Positions 29,792 to 40,356 of a stretch of 64,000 nt of DNA are shown in pieces. The stretch's first letter is position 1. Each line of letters opens with the position of its first letter. Below the pieces are notes generated by a model. The model was not told where the DNA came from, did no database searches, and saw nothing but the letters and a program-made list of their open reading frames with translations. This DNA is from Cytidiella melzeri (lineage: Eukaryota > Basidiomycota > Agaricomycetes > Polyporales > Irpicaceae): assembly GCA_022592445.1 (NCBI GenBank), contig JABYQR010000116.1, forward strand, positions 1 through 64,000, read 5' to 3'. The translations under genes were made by a program, and so were the position numbers.

Positions 29792-30720
29792 ATTGACGCT
29801 TGTGAGTTGTTTTGTAACGTTGATGTACACTCGCGAGAGAAAGATCAAGTCAGGCTGCCATGCAACATATCAGTCTTCGTAAGGTGGCAGATGAGTGGAA
29901 AAAGTAGACTCACCAACCAGTACCGGGCTTGAGTGAGTTTCTCGAAAAGAGCAAAAAGACCAGCTGTAAGGGATTGATCCCCACCTAGGCTGCCTTTATA
30001 TACCCAACGCCAAGCTCAGGTTGGCAGTGCACAAGCTCGTGGAAACCCCGGGAGGATCGCATACATCCTGAAACATGCGACGAAATTCACCGCCTCCTCC
30101 TGAGCAAGAACACGGCGGGCGCGAGTCAGAGGGTCCCTCACTTGTATCCGACGCGGAGAGGAATATTCAGAAGCTGTTTTCCAAAGTGATCCGCTTCACA
30201 CATGGTAACTTGGTGAACTGTAGGAGGGATAGCTTGGAGTTCCAATGCTCCTGCGAGAGGAGCTTCATGTAAGTATACGGTTCATGATTTAATACAGCCT
30301 GTGCATGATCCTACCGAGATTTTGAGTGCACTGGCAATCGATGGCCTCCATGATGGTCGCTACATGAATAGTTGGTTTGCATGCCGACGCAAGCTCCTAT
30401 GATAGCCTCGTAAGCGCGTTCCCAGCCGTTTATGCACATTGTCCAGCTTCGGAGCGTTTGGGAGGACGCCTTCGTTGTTAGTACCTGTCAGGGGCAGTCC
30501 GAGGCCTCCAACTGAGACATACGTTGTCACGGCATCCGAATCAGCCTCAGCCTAGCTACGTACATATGTAGCCTTGTATATCCAGCGGTCGCACAATATT
30601 GCCCAGGCCATGATAGTGATCGCTTGGCGCCGTACTCACCCTCAACTTCGAAACCGACGCCACTACCACGCAGTGTACACTGGCACAGGCCCGGGGTTTC
30701 ACGGTCATCGACACCTAGCT
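29792..30720. other. upstream part of the tandem duplication unit
   Basis: A TATATAAAGG box lies on the minus strand near 30000, with a leader like that of the short paralogue. 30060-30610 aligns with 27340-27910 in blocks (for example GCATGCCGACGCAAGC and TAGCCTTGTA). No gene is recognised. Confidence 0.45.
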
Positions 30721-31427
30721 ATGGCAATGACAGACGCAACTGCCGCAAATGTCGAAGCTCAGCAGCCGAGCTCAAGCACGGCTCTGCCACCCTTGACGAT
30801 GCAGATCGTGGTTCGAAGAGATTTACTGGAGGCGAGTCTGACGGTCTTATCGCGAACGACGTACCGAAAGTTGTACTCACATATTTTTGCATCTTGCATA
30901 GGCTGACGGATGGGGACTTGGCCCACTGATGGCCCAAGTAGCTCATGCCACAGCAGCTGTAAGACTTAAGTAAGCCGAGCGTTCATGTAGATGCACAGCT
31001 GATAGGCTGTGGTGTAATAGGTCCTTCACGAGACGCGCGGGCGGGCAGAAACAGTGGCCTACCTCGAGGATCTACAGAACATGAGGAAAGTATGTAAACT
31101 TGTTCCTCCCTCAACAAATGGACGACGCGTACACTAACACCCGATGATTCAAAGGCTGTCCTGCAGGTACGTAGCGTCGTGGCATTTCTGACCGTCAGGC
31201 ATCAAACAGCACGTTGACACACATCCGTAACACCTTAGACCGCCGATGAAGCAAGCCTCAAGCGCCTCTCTGACCTCCTGCAGTCTAGTAACCCACCGAT
31301 CCCGTACCATCTCTGGATAGAACAGCCAGAGAACATCCCGACATGCATCGCATTAGCACCAAATCGCAGAGAGAACAAGATCAAGAAGGCCCTTGATAAG
31401 TCCGGGGCCAGACTATGGAAGGGTTAG
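30721..31427 (+). CDS. PTRHD1-like peptidyl-tRNA hydrolase domain protein
   Basis: Five exons: 30721-30831, 30902-30958, 31021-31089, 31155-31166, 31239-31427; 145 aa. Conserved blocks are [40 protein letters not shown], and near the C-terminus [16 protein letters not shown], characteristic of the PTRHD1 branch of the PTH2 fold. The first intron has a GC donor (GAG/GCGAGT) and TAG acceptor; no GT donor there restores the DGWG motif. Exon 4 is only 12 nt (AVLQ). The family is related to Pth2; hydrolase activity of PTRHD1 members is not well established. Start chosen at 30721 (MAMTDATA); the frame is open further upstream. Confidence 0.85.
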
Positions 31428-31631
31428 CTAGCTGCACGCTCCCAGTATCTCATGTTTATAGCCACCGACTTTGCGAAAGTTCCTGTCCAGCTGTGGATGG
31501 ACCTCCACGAGGGGCCGTTGTATGAGTATCGACTGTACCATTGCTACAAAACGAACCTATTCCTACATGGTTGATCTATCCAATACGACAGGAGGCCGCT
31601 CATCCTAATACCTTCGCGCAGCAAGATGCAA

Positions 31632-32048
31632 TCAGTACATCTCGAGACTCATGCCATCATGGATCTCGTAGTCGGCCAAAGTGATGTGGTCCTTATAGGT
31701 GGTATACCTGGCAGTGAATTGAGAGATCAACAGCTGAAGTGGAGGGTAGTAGCAACGTATAGAAACGTGCCATTTCTTCAACTGAATCTTCGACGGATCT
31801 GTGCCAGTTTGTGCAGCGATCAGTTTCTTGAGATCGCCGACGGTATCTTCTGGGCTACACTTGACACGAACTGAAAACGAGTGTCGTTAGATCACCACAG
31901 ACAAAGATGGTAGCGCAACACTGGTACCTTTGCGGCCAAGACGGTCGTTAGCGATCACCTGCATTTATGAGATTGCAACATACACCACGATGAATCAGCA
32001 AGGTGCAGCTGACGAATGGATCATTACACTCACCTCTATCAAAGGCAT
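31632..32048 (-). CDS. HUB1: ubiquitin-like splicing modifier Hub1/UBL5
   Basis: Four exons: 32048-32034, 31958-31928, 31870-31771, 31707-31632; exactly 73 aa, the usual Hub1 length. Hallmarks are [50 protein letters not shown] and the terminal Tyr instead of Gly-Gly, so it is not conjugated like ubiquitin. Hub1 binds Snu66-type HIND elements in the spliceosome and influences use of weak 5' splice sites. Exon 1 codes for only five residues. Intron 3 has a GC donor (AAATG/GCACGT), required to keep the conserved WYT. It is tail-to-tail with the PTRHD1-like gene and divergent from the monooxygenase at 32373. Confidence 0.93.
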
Positions 32049-32372
32049 CTCAAGCAGTAACGTAAAATGTAGGCAGATGCTATGGACGGACAAGCAAGGA
32101 AGCAAAGAGACGAAGACCCGAAAAGGGCAACGTAGACGCTCAGGTTACTCAAAGACGCGCACGTAATTGACTTGTGCAAGCGTAACGCGCAGCTGAACGC
32201 TGAGCGCTGAAGCTTAAGCGCGAGCATATATAACATTGATGATAGCTACTGTAGAGTTGAACTTGGGCCGCACCGTGCATACAGCAAGATCGAACCCAAT
32301 CACTGTGTAACGTAAGCTACCTAAACATAAATGCTCCAGATGCTCTAATGACTCGGACTATGGCCGACAACC
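32049..32372. promoter_or_regulatory. 324-bp divergent promoter between Hub1 and monooxygenase A
   Basis: It holds both transcription starts. Short CGC/AGCG-rich words occur near 32180-32225. A GCATATATAACA stretch near 32223-32233 could be a TATA-type element. Confidence 0.4.
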
Positions 32373-34768
32373 ATGTACCTCTTAGCTTCCCTCGTGCTAG
32401 GAGCAGGTGTTTCCATCACCTATGCTAGTCATGACCAGCAGGTGCCAGTGTTCTTCAACAATCCTACCCACTCGGACGCAGCTGGGTTCAAACACGACCC
32501 TGCAAAATGGACGGTCTTCAATTCTAGTATCGAACGCGTAGCAGTCATTGGTGCTGGTATGAATGTTCCCAATGGTCTCGGAGCTACAGTCAACACATCT
32601 CTGCTTCAGGTCCTGCTGGCCTGCAAGCTGCCGCAGCTTTGATAGAACACAACTTTACCGTCAGGCTGTTTGACAGAGCACCTGGACCTGGAGGAAATTG
32701 GCTTTACTCGGAAGAAATTCCAGTCCGGGAATCGTACCCGTATGTCATGCTTCATGCTAGTATTCTGACTCTGCTGTAACCTTTACCTTTGCGGCAGAGA
32801 CGAGTCTATTGATGCAGAACGATGGGTTCCAGACTCGCTACCGGCTACAATTTTCTACAAAGAGGGGGACGATAATTTGTCATTGGATGAGCGATGGCGT
32901 GAGCACTGGCAGCCGCGCTCGGTTTGGAACAGTCTCGTAACCAATTCCCCGACCGTCATCACTGGCCTAAAGGATGTACCTTACCCACCAGATCAGGTGA
33001 GACATACCTAATCTATGGCATCTAGCGTCTTTTATCTTTTTGGATGTGAATTAGCCTTGGGTGGTCGATACGCATACGATCAGTGCACACGTGCGCGCGT
33101 ACGCTAGTATCAAGAAACTGAACGCAAATGACAATTCTTCTGTACATCAGTACAGCACTCGCGTCGAGGACATGCAGAAGAATGGTTCCAGCTGGACACT
33201 CACTCTCCGCCACATGAAGCGTCTCGAAGAGCCCGATCGTCTGAAGGTGACCTATCGAACGGAAGATTTTGACGCTGTGGTCGTTGCAACAGGGCCAGAG
33301 AACTTCGCCTCACCGCATGTTCCGGAAATTGACGGGCTGCTGCAGTGGAGTAAAGCCAGGTCCTCGGATGCCCCCTCGGGATACAGCGTGTATCACTCTA
33401 GAGTGTACAGGAGGCCGGAGCAATACGCAGGAAAGGTGAGCTTTTCAGACTCGATACCTATTTCTGTTGCTCAATCAATTCATGAGACTGTACTGGTGGT
33501 AGGCGTTAGCGCTTCCGCCTCCGAAATCTCTCGCGATCTTGCTCCCTATGCGAAGAAGCTGTATGCTAGTCACAAGGTATGTTGACATGTCTCGCAAGGA
33601 AGACGGGAGATTTTTTATGCAGTGTTTGAAGGCGTACGATTGGGACAAATTGCATTGGTTCCAACGTCGCTGCTTCCGACGTTTCCCACCAGAAAACGAG
33701 TTCATCCCACAGATAGAAAAGTTTGAGCCTCTTGAGACCCTCAGTGACGGCATTCGAAATGGGTATATCAAACTGATGAATGGGACTATCCTGACAGGCG
33801 TTGATGAGGTATCTTGTCACTATACATATGACTTGTGTCATTGAATGTGTACGATGTTCGCACAGATAATTCTGGCGACAGGGTATATGCGCTACAACCC
33901 ATGGCTGTACAAAGCCCTACGAGAGTACGTTCACATCCACGCCTTTCTCATCACACCAAACTGAATAGAGAGTAGTGTACCTGGAAACCCCCCACAAGAT
34001 CTTAAACCACCACTCACCGACATATTCGGACGTCGTACCTTCAAGAACGTCCATTGGACGGGAAACTATATCCCAGATCCGACGCTTGCCCTTGCTATCC
34101 GTAAATGACACATAACCCCTTTTGAACACGCATATATGCTGACACTCAATATACCGACTAGACGATCCTTGGCACAACGCTAAATGGCAGTCGTACGGTT
34201 ATGCCAAAGTCTGGAAAGGTACGGCACGTATCCCGAACGAGCCTGAGCTATGGAGACAGTATAATTCTTCGCGCTGGAACAACTTCCGAGGAAACGTCGG
34301 CACGAGTCCGGCATTAGGTCAGGATTCGGTCAGGATTCGGTATCTAAAACGGCATGTCTGACTCCTGCTGGATCTTTTCCCAAAGCTATCGAAAGACAGT
34401 ACGTGACATGGCTGAACAATGAGTCTCTCGAGCTCGGCGGCAAGCTCGTCGCTCCATGGCCTGTTGCGTACGTAGTGCCCGCATCCTCTTGACATATACC
34501 TCCTTATTTGACTCCGCGCAATACCAGGGATCGCGAGAAGTTTGCCTATTTCGCCAATCTAGAATGGGACGAGGTGTGTCTTTCGAGAGACATTAACCCC
34601 GGCTTCCGCTACATTGCGCAAGCTGACTACTTTTTGTGTATTCATCAGGACTACATCACAGCTGAAGACTACGCCTATTTCGACGAGCTCCCTGCGAAGG
34701 ACTGGCCGAAATGTGATGGATCGAAGGAGCGCGGATGCACCACTTGGGGTGAAGATTGGATGAACTGA
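32373..34768 (+). CDS. secreted flavin-dependent monooxygenase-like protein, copy A
   Basis: Twelve exons: 32373-32556, 32610-32739, 32798-32996, 33055-33435, 33487-33576, 33623-33808, 33866-33924, 33976-34100, 34162-34317, 34386-34467, 34528-34573, 34649-34768; 585 aa. A signal-peptide-like start (MYLLASLVLGAGVSITYA) precedes an FAD Rossmann motif VAVIGAGPAGLQAAAAL (about residues 56-72). The second, NADPH-type nucleotide site reads VLVVGVSASASEI, where the paralogue has GVGTSGSE, so two glycines are replaced. ILATGYM, FMO-like, follows in exon 7. All exon joins keep frame. It likely oxidises a small substrate in the secretory path or outside the cell, but the altered NADPH site makes activity doubtful. 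Confidence 0.85.
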
Positions 34769-35299
34769 TAGGCAGCGTGGGGCTGCTATTACTTTAGTTA
34801 TGCAACCAACGGGATGCGAAGGGTGTTTCATGGTGCATCATCAATTTTGTAGGCCCTAAACTCACGCACGTTATGTAACTTGTATTATATCTATTCTGTA
34901 AAGATGTTCAACGCATTGTTTTCTGGCTCTAGCTTGCAGACTGAGAGTCTCGCCGCCCATTGCAGCGGCAATCATGTAGGTGCGTCATCATCGACACCTC
35001 TATTTGTTGATCAGCGGACGGTGGCCATGTGCAGCAAAGATACGATGACCAGCATGAAGGAACCTCACACTCATTTACGGCACACTACCAGGCGCACGGT
35101 GGGGGCAACAGTGGGCCTAATAATGTGCATAGGATGAATATGGTACACAGTACAAAAGTTGTGGGCGACTGTATAAGCTGGACCCAGTATAATATATATC
35201 CGTTCCGATGAGAATGCATAACAAGCGAGGTAAGTAACACGGCGCAGAATCACATCCTGTTGGGTTGCACTTGCGGAGGTCAAGGAAGCACTGGCATGA
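34769..35299. other. 531-bp convergent intergenic region
   Basis: It lies between the 3' ends of the two inverted monooxygenase genes. No gene or clear repeat; it presumably holds both 3' UTRs and polyadenylation sites. Confidence 0.5.
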
Positions 35300-37687
35300 T
35301 CACCAGAACTCGTCCTCTAACGCAAACGGATCCCACACATTCGTCGATTTCGACCAGTCCTCTGCAGGGAGATTATCAAAATCGGTAAAGTTCTGGGCTG
35401 TGATGTATTCCTGGGAGAACAAACGAGTGAGCTGTCGTTGCGAAATGACGTCGGACTGAATACGCACCGTCTCCCATTCTTTGTTGGAGTAGTATGCAAA
35501 GATCTCGCGGTTCCTAGAGCGCGAAATGTTACATACACCGTGCCATCAGAAGAGGACGGGGCAAAAGCGTACGCGACAGGCCACGGCGCAACCAATCTGC
35601 CACCAAACTCTAGGGACTCGTTGTTCAACCATGTCACGTACTGTTTCTCGAGAGCTTCAAGGGGCACCAAGGCAGGGGTCAGGATATCGCTTCTCAGTTG
35701 TAACACCGCATGAGATTGGGTTTCTTACCTTGATGCGGCCTCGTACCAAACAACCCACGGAAGTTGGTCCACCGTGTGGTGTTGTACTGTCTCCAGAGTT
35801 CTGGTTCGTTGGGGATACGTGCCGTGCCTTCCCATATTTTTGCGAAGCCATACGACTGCCATTTACCTGCAGTCCACGGACGAACTTTTTATTGTTCACA
35901 CTGGGTCAACATCACAATCGAGAATGGTGCGATGGTTGCACATACCGGTGGTAAACGCCAGCGTAGGATCTGGAATATAGTTTCCCGTCCAGTGGACGTT
36001 CTTGAACGGACCACCTCCAAATACGTCGGTGGGAGGTGGCTTGAAATTGTCCGGAGGGTTTCCAGGAATGCTATATCACTTCCTATTGAGCTTCATGGTT
36101 TACTAGCTAGGGAAGAAATGAAACATACTCCTGGAGAGCCTTAAGTAGGAACGGATTAGCGCGATTGTATCCTGTCGCTAGGATGATCTGCACCAACGGT
36201 GTTGCTCCATCAATGCTGCAAAATCGCGGGATGGCGACATACCTCGTCGATCCCCGTCAGGATAGTCCCGTTCGTGAGCTTGATATTTCCATTCTTGATG
36301 CCACCATCTAAAGATTCGAGAGGCTCGAATTTCTCTATCTGAGGGATAAACTCTGTTTCTGGAGGGAATCGACGGAAAGAGCGTCGTTGGAACGGATGCA
36401 GCTTGTCCCAATCATATACCTTCAGCGACGCCCTGAGTTTCTGCCAACTAACAGTTGATCAAGATAAAGACAGACCTTGTGGCTTGCATAAACCTTCTTG
36501 GCGTAAGGAGCAATGTCACGAGCGATTTCGGAGCCAGAGGTGCCAACGCCAACGACCAACACAGTCTAGCAAATTCGAGTGAGCAACACAAGGCTGATAC
36601 CTAATCTGAAAAGCTCGCCTTGTCTGCATAACGCTCTGGCCTCCTGTACACTCTGGAATGATACACGCTAAACCCTGAAGGAGTCTCCGAAGACGTGACT
36701 TCAGTCCACTGCAGCAATCCGTCAATCTCCGGCACATGCGGGGAGTCGTATGGCCCTGATGCGACCACGACAGCATCAAAATCTTCGTTCCAGTAGGTAA
36801 CCTTAAGGCGATCGGGTTCTTCAAGGAGTTTGAGCTGACGGAGCGTGAGTGTCCATTTGGACTCAGTCTTCTTAAAGCTCTCAACGCGAGTAGAATACTG
36901 GTGCACGGCGGAGTTGTCGTTCGAATTTAGCTTCTTGATGGTAGCGTATGCGCGCACGTGAGCACCAATAGTGTGCGCGCTGATGACCCAGGTCTAAGTG
37001 AAAATGAATAATGTGGTAAGTCGAAGATCGAGGATTTCAGTCATAAAAAGGTCAGTCATACGTGGTCGGGTGGGTAGGGTACCTCGTCCAGTGCGGTGAT
37101 GACAGCAGGAGAGTTGGTGTGAAGGCTGTTCCAAATTGAACGGGGCTGCCAGTGCTCACGCCATCGCTGGTCCAAGGTAAGGTTGTCGTCGCCCTCGTTG
37201 TAGTATATTGTGGCGGGCAGCGTGTCCGGTACCCACCGTTCCTTGTCAATAGGCTCGTCTCTGAGCGCAGAAACAGCAACGTCAGTTCACCATGATGAGG
37301 TAGTGAAGTGGGAAGACGCACGGGTATGATTCACGAACTGGCACCTCATCCGAGTACAGCCAGTTCCCTCCGGGCCCTGGCGCTCGTTCGAAAAGCTTGA
37401 CTGTAAAGTTATGTTCTGTCAAAGCTGCAGCAGCTTGTAAGCCAGCAGGACCTGTAAAGGAACGTTGCGTGAGCCACTGCCTGAAAGTATAAAGTACTCT
37501 CGCTGGTACCAGCACCAATCACTGCCACACGTTTGATGGTAGAGTTGAAGACTGTCCATTGGCTGGGGTCGTGCCTGAACCGCGGACGTAGAGAGTCGTC
37601 ACTGGCAGGAGTATCAAGTATTACCTGCTGAGCAAGGGCTCTGCCAACACTGGCTCCTAGTAACACCGCAAAGGCCAAGAGATGCAT
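35300..37687 (-). CDS. secreted flavin-dependent monooxygenase-like protein, copy B
   Basis: Twelve exons: 37687-37510, 37451-37322, 37260-37062, 36993-36619, 36565-36476, 36440-36243, 36187-36129, 36070-35946, 35884-35729, 35654-35573, 35513-35468, 35410-35300; 582 aa. Signal peptide MHLLAFAVLLGASVGRALA. FAD motif VAVIGAGPAGLQAAAAL and an intact second dinucleotide motif VVGVGTSGSEIARDIA. Nine of twelve exon lengths are identical to those of copy A. Intron 4 has a GC donor (ACAAG/GCGAGC) where copy A has GT. The two genes are inverted, tail to tail. Expected role: NADPH- and FAD-dependent oxygenation of a secreted or vesicular substrate; the substrate is unknown. Confidence 0.88.
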
Positions 37688-38124
37688 GACTGCGACTGCC
37701 AGCGTAGCTAACGCATGTTCACCAGCTGCGTATCAACATATATACGCATAGCACGATTACGCGATGATGGGTTCGAATTGTGTGACTTAACTCGGTTTCA
37801 ATAGGTTCCGCTGGATATAAGCTTCAGTTGGATTCGTCATCTGTCAAATCGTAATCACAAAGTACGAAGCAGCTGCAGGCAGAGACGCGGGTATTATCAA
37901 TCATCATGGAGGCCTGGATACTCCCAAGGTGTCCTCAAGGCCGTTGCCTCGCCGCTGGCTCACACTGCAAGCAAGTATCTAGCAGAGTCTGCCATTTGTG
38001 AGCATGCTTCTTACACCAATTCTTCTGAGACAACGCGGAATGCACATAGTTGTTCCCCAAGCCGTCATGTTGAATGTTTGCTAGAAATACATGTTCAGTA
38101 GTGAGTCGCGCGAATGCAAGCATG
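37688..38124. other. 437-bp intergenic region
   Basis: Upstream of monooxygenase B (minus strand) and downstream of PPM1. A GTATATATGTTG stretch near 37735-37745 (minus) may be a TATA-type element for copy B. No gene is seen. Confidence 0.4.
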
Positions 38125-39423
38125 TTATGCCTCTTGCTTGAGGTCCCAGGCTGCCCAGTGAGTTGCATTGGCTTCACGATTGAGCTTCAGACCCCAAGTA
38201 ATCGCGTAATGTTCTAGAACAAGATCAAGTTCCTCGACCTCGTCAAGCATCTCTAAATCCGATATTCTGCACACTCAGTCAGTGATGCGTAACGGAGATC
38301 CTTGTGCAGCATACCTCTCTAGCTCGTCAGAGCTGATGAAAGATCTCCTGATATCGCGCAATGTTCTCGCTTGAGAGGCCGAGAAACCATGTTTCGTAAA
38401 CCTCGTGCGAAGACTCGCGACATCGGGATAAGGCTCAGCGCCAGGCAACGTTACATTTCTAGCCTTCAGATCGCAAACCGCGTGAGTTATTAGGACGCCG
38501 GTGCCGCTGGAGACTTACTTTCAGATTATTCATCATGACCTTGCCGAATGCATCATTTAGCCCGAACATCTCATAGACAACCGAGCCAAGGACAGCTGAC
38601 GGGAAGTAGTCGACAAACCACTGTAGAAGCGCGGCCGACGCGTCCGGGGTCATGTAAACCAGGACACATTCGAATATGAGCAGAGTGGGCAGCTCTGGAG
38701 ATAGAATGACTCCTGCGTTTGACGCGTTTGTCTGTGAAAGGATCATCATAGTCTCAGAAGGTGGAAGGCGAAGATCAGCTGGAAGGAGGTGGTAGACGAG
38801 AGAGTGTAGCGCAGTCCCGCCGTTTTCTTGTGATTGCAATGAGTCAACGAATGGTATTTCAAACGTGGATGGCTTGCACACCTATATGTACATCTTCTGA
38901 TTTCCCGAGGAACGAGCTCAGCTCCTTGCTTTTCCTGATAGCCATAGACTTTCTTGTCGTATTCTCCGAGAAGTCAATCTCAACGTATCTCGCCAATCGT
39001 TGCGCTCTTGGACTGGACTACCTGCGAGTCAAAGCACTTTAGTAGACGTAAGATCCTGTCCCAAATATCATAAATACGCACAGCGATCCGCCAAAATCTC
39101 GTATCACTACCGGCACCCAAGCTAACTATCTGACACTGCTTCCCCTCCGCACTGGCCAGGTCAATCCATTGAGTGACCAGTTTATCTATGCCTTCAGAGC
39201 GCACATATGTGCCGACGTTGATGAGAGGGGGCCGAGAGGGTTGTAAATGACCTCCTCGAGGGAGGAGTAGCCTAACGAAAGGATCAGAAAGGTACCCTTT
39301 CTGGACTGCTGAGTATCGCGCAAGAATCGCGTCCGAGTCTGTTTGCCGAATCGCTGCGTCCCCGTCTGGGTGCACAGGCTGTGTATGGCCTTGAAAAGGT
39401 CCTTGTCGTTGCGGAGGAAACAT
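38125..39423 (-). CDS. PPM1: leucine carboxyl methyltransferase 1 (PP2A methyltransferase)
   Basis: Five exons: 39423-39082, 39017-38882, 38826-38519, 38463-38315, 38266-38125; 358 aa. It methylates the C-terminal Leu of the PP2A catalytic subunit using S-adenosylmethionine. Motifs are DAAIRQTDSDAILARYSAVQ, KGYLSDPFVRLLLPR, PPLINVGTYVR, the SAM site IVSLGAGSDTRFWRIA, ARYVEIDFSENTTRKS, LIFECVLVYMTP, and a C-terminal EHYAITWGLKL. The first intron uses a TAG acceptor at 39018, the only one that keeps frame. Cytosolic or nuclear. It shares a 165-bp divergent promoter with TIM22. Confidence 0.93.
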
Positions 39424-39588
39424 GAGACGTGGTGGTTATGGATTTTAGACCCTCTCGCGTGAATATGACATATTCAAGCGCCGTCAGCTAATAAGACTTA
39501 CTGTACTTGCCGAACGAGCCACGACGAGGACAACCACAAAATCCACCCTTGGACCTCGACGCATAAAAGTCATCAAGGCCGCAAAACC
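39424..39588. promoter_or_regulatory. 165-bp divergent promoter, PPM1 / TIM22
   Basis: It is only 165 bp from start codon to start codon, so the two transcripts share or abut core promoters. No TATA box is obvious. Confidence 0.5.
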
Positions 39589-40356
39589 ATGTCAAATGGA
39601 CCGCTCCCATTAGTTGCGCCGATATATCCTGCTGGGAAAGAGCCCCTCCCTCCAGGATGGACGGAGGAAGACCGTGCCAACATGCTACAGGCGAAAAAGT
39701 ACCAGAACTGGATGCAGATAGGCATGGAGTCTTGTGCAGCGAAAACAGTTATTGCAGGCGCAGGTGGTAAGTTGCATCGTCAACATGAAAATCTACACGA
39801 GTTGGAATTTCGACCAAAAGAACCTCGAATACAACAGGTTTGGCCATTGGTGCCTTCTTCTCCTTAATGTCCTCGTCATTTGCGTACGAAGACCCTCTTA
39901 TGCGACAAACATTGTCTACGCGACAAAAGGCGTCTGAAATCTTCAAGGAAATGGGAAGGGGGATGTGGCGAAGCGGGAAGGGTTTCGGAAAGGTTGGTGC
40001 ACTGTTCGCTGGCATTGAGTGTGTTATAGAATCGGTGAGATCTAACTTTTCCTCCTCGGCTTCAAAGTACACTGAAGTTTCCATGCTGTGGTCTCCTCCA
40101 GTACCGAGCGAAGAACGACATGGTGAATCCTGTAGCAGCAGGGTTTGTAGCGGGAGGTGTGCTTGCTCGGAACGCCGGACCACGCGCGGTGCTCGGAGGA
40201 GGACTTGCCTTTGCTGCATTTTCAGGAGCTATAGATCTCTTTCTAAGGAGAGAAACGGCAGAGTGGGTATTATATATTCAAAGTTGGATATTGTCTAAAT
40301 TTTTGATTGTAGGGAGGATTGACGATGCTGGTGCAGGTGATTGTGTTGCCATCTAG
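39589..40356 (+). CDS. TIM22: mitochondrial inner membrane translocase subunit Tim22
   Basis: Exons are 39589-39766, 39838-40034 and 40102-40356 (209 aa as read). It forms the carrier translocase core that inserts multispanning proteins into the inner membrane. Tim17/22/23 family features: [22 protein letters not shown] (first membrane segment with a conserved Cys; split here at the intron after VIAGAG), [18 protein letters not shown] signature, then [13 protein letters not shown] and [16 protein letters not shown] as further membrane segments. The last 30 residues (from WVLYIQSW) are not typical; an intron from 40266 with a TAG/GAG acceptor near 40313-40318 would give a shorter, more usual C-terminus. 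No cleavable presequence, as expected. Confidence 0.9.

Noticed and set aside
30832..30840. A GT donor (GTCTGACGG) three bases inside the GC donor of the PTRHD1-like gene
   Set aside because: Using it creates a stop in the next exon; only the GC donor restores the conserved DGWGLG motif.
37760..37800. GGTTCGAATT word suggesting a tRNA T-arm
   Set aside because: No acceptor stem, D-arm or anticodon arm could be folded around it.
39018..39081. PPM1 as a pseudogene because the first two exons seemed out of frame
   Set aside because: The acceptor at 39018 (GGTAG) gives an intact frame with the expected residues.
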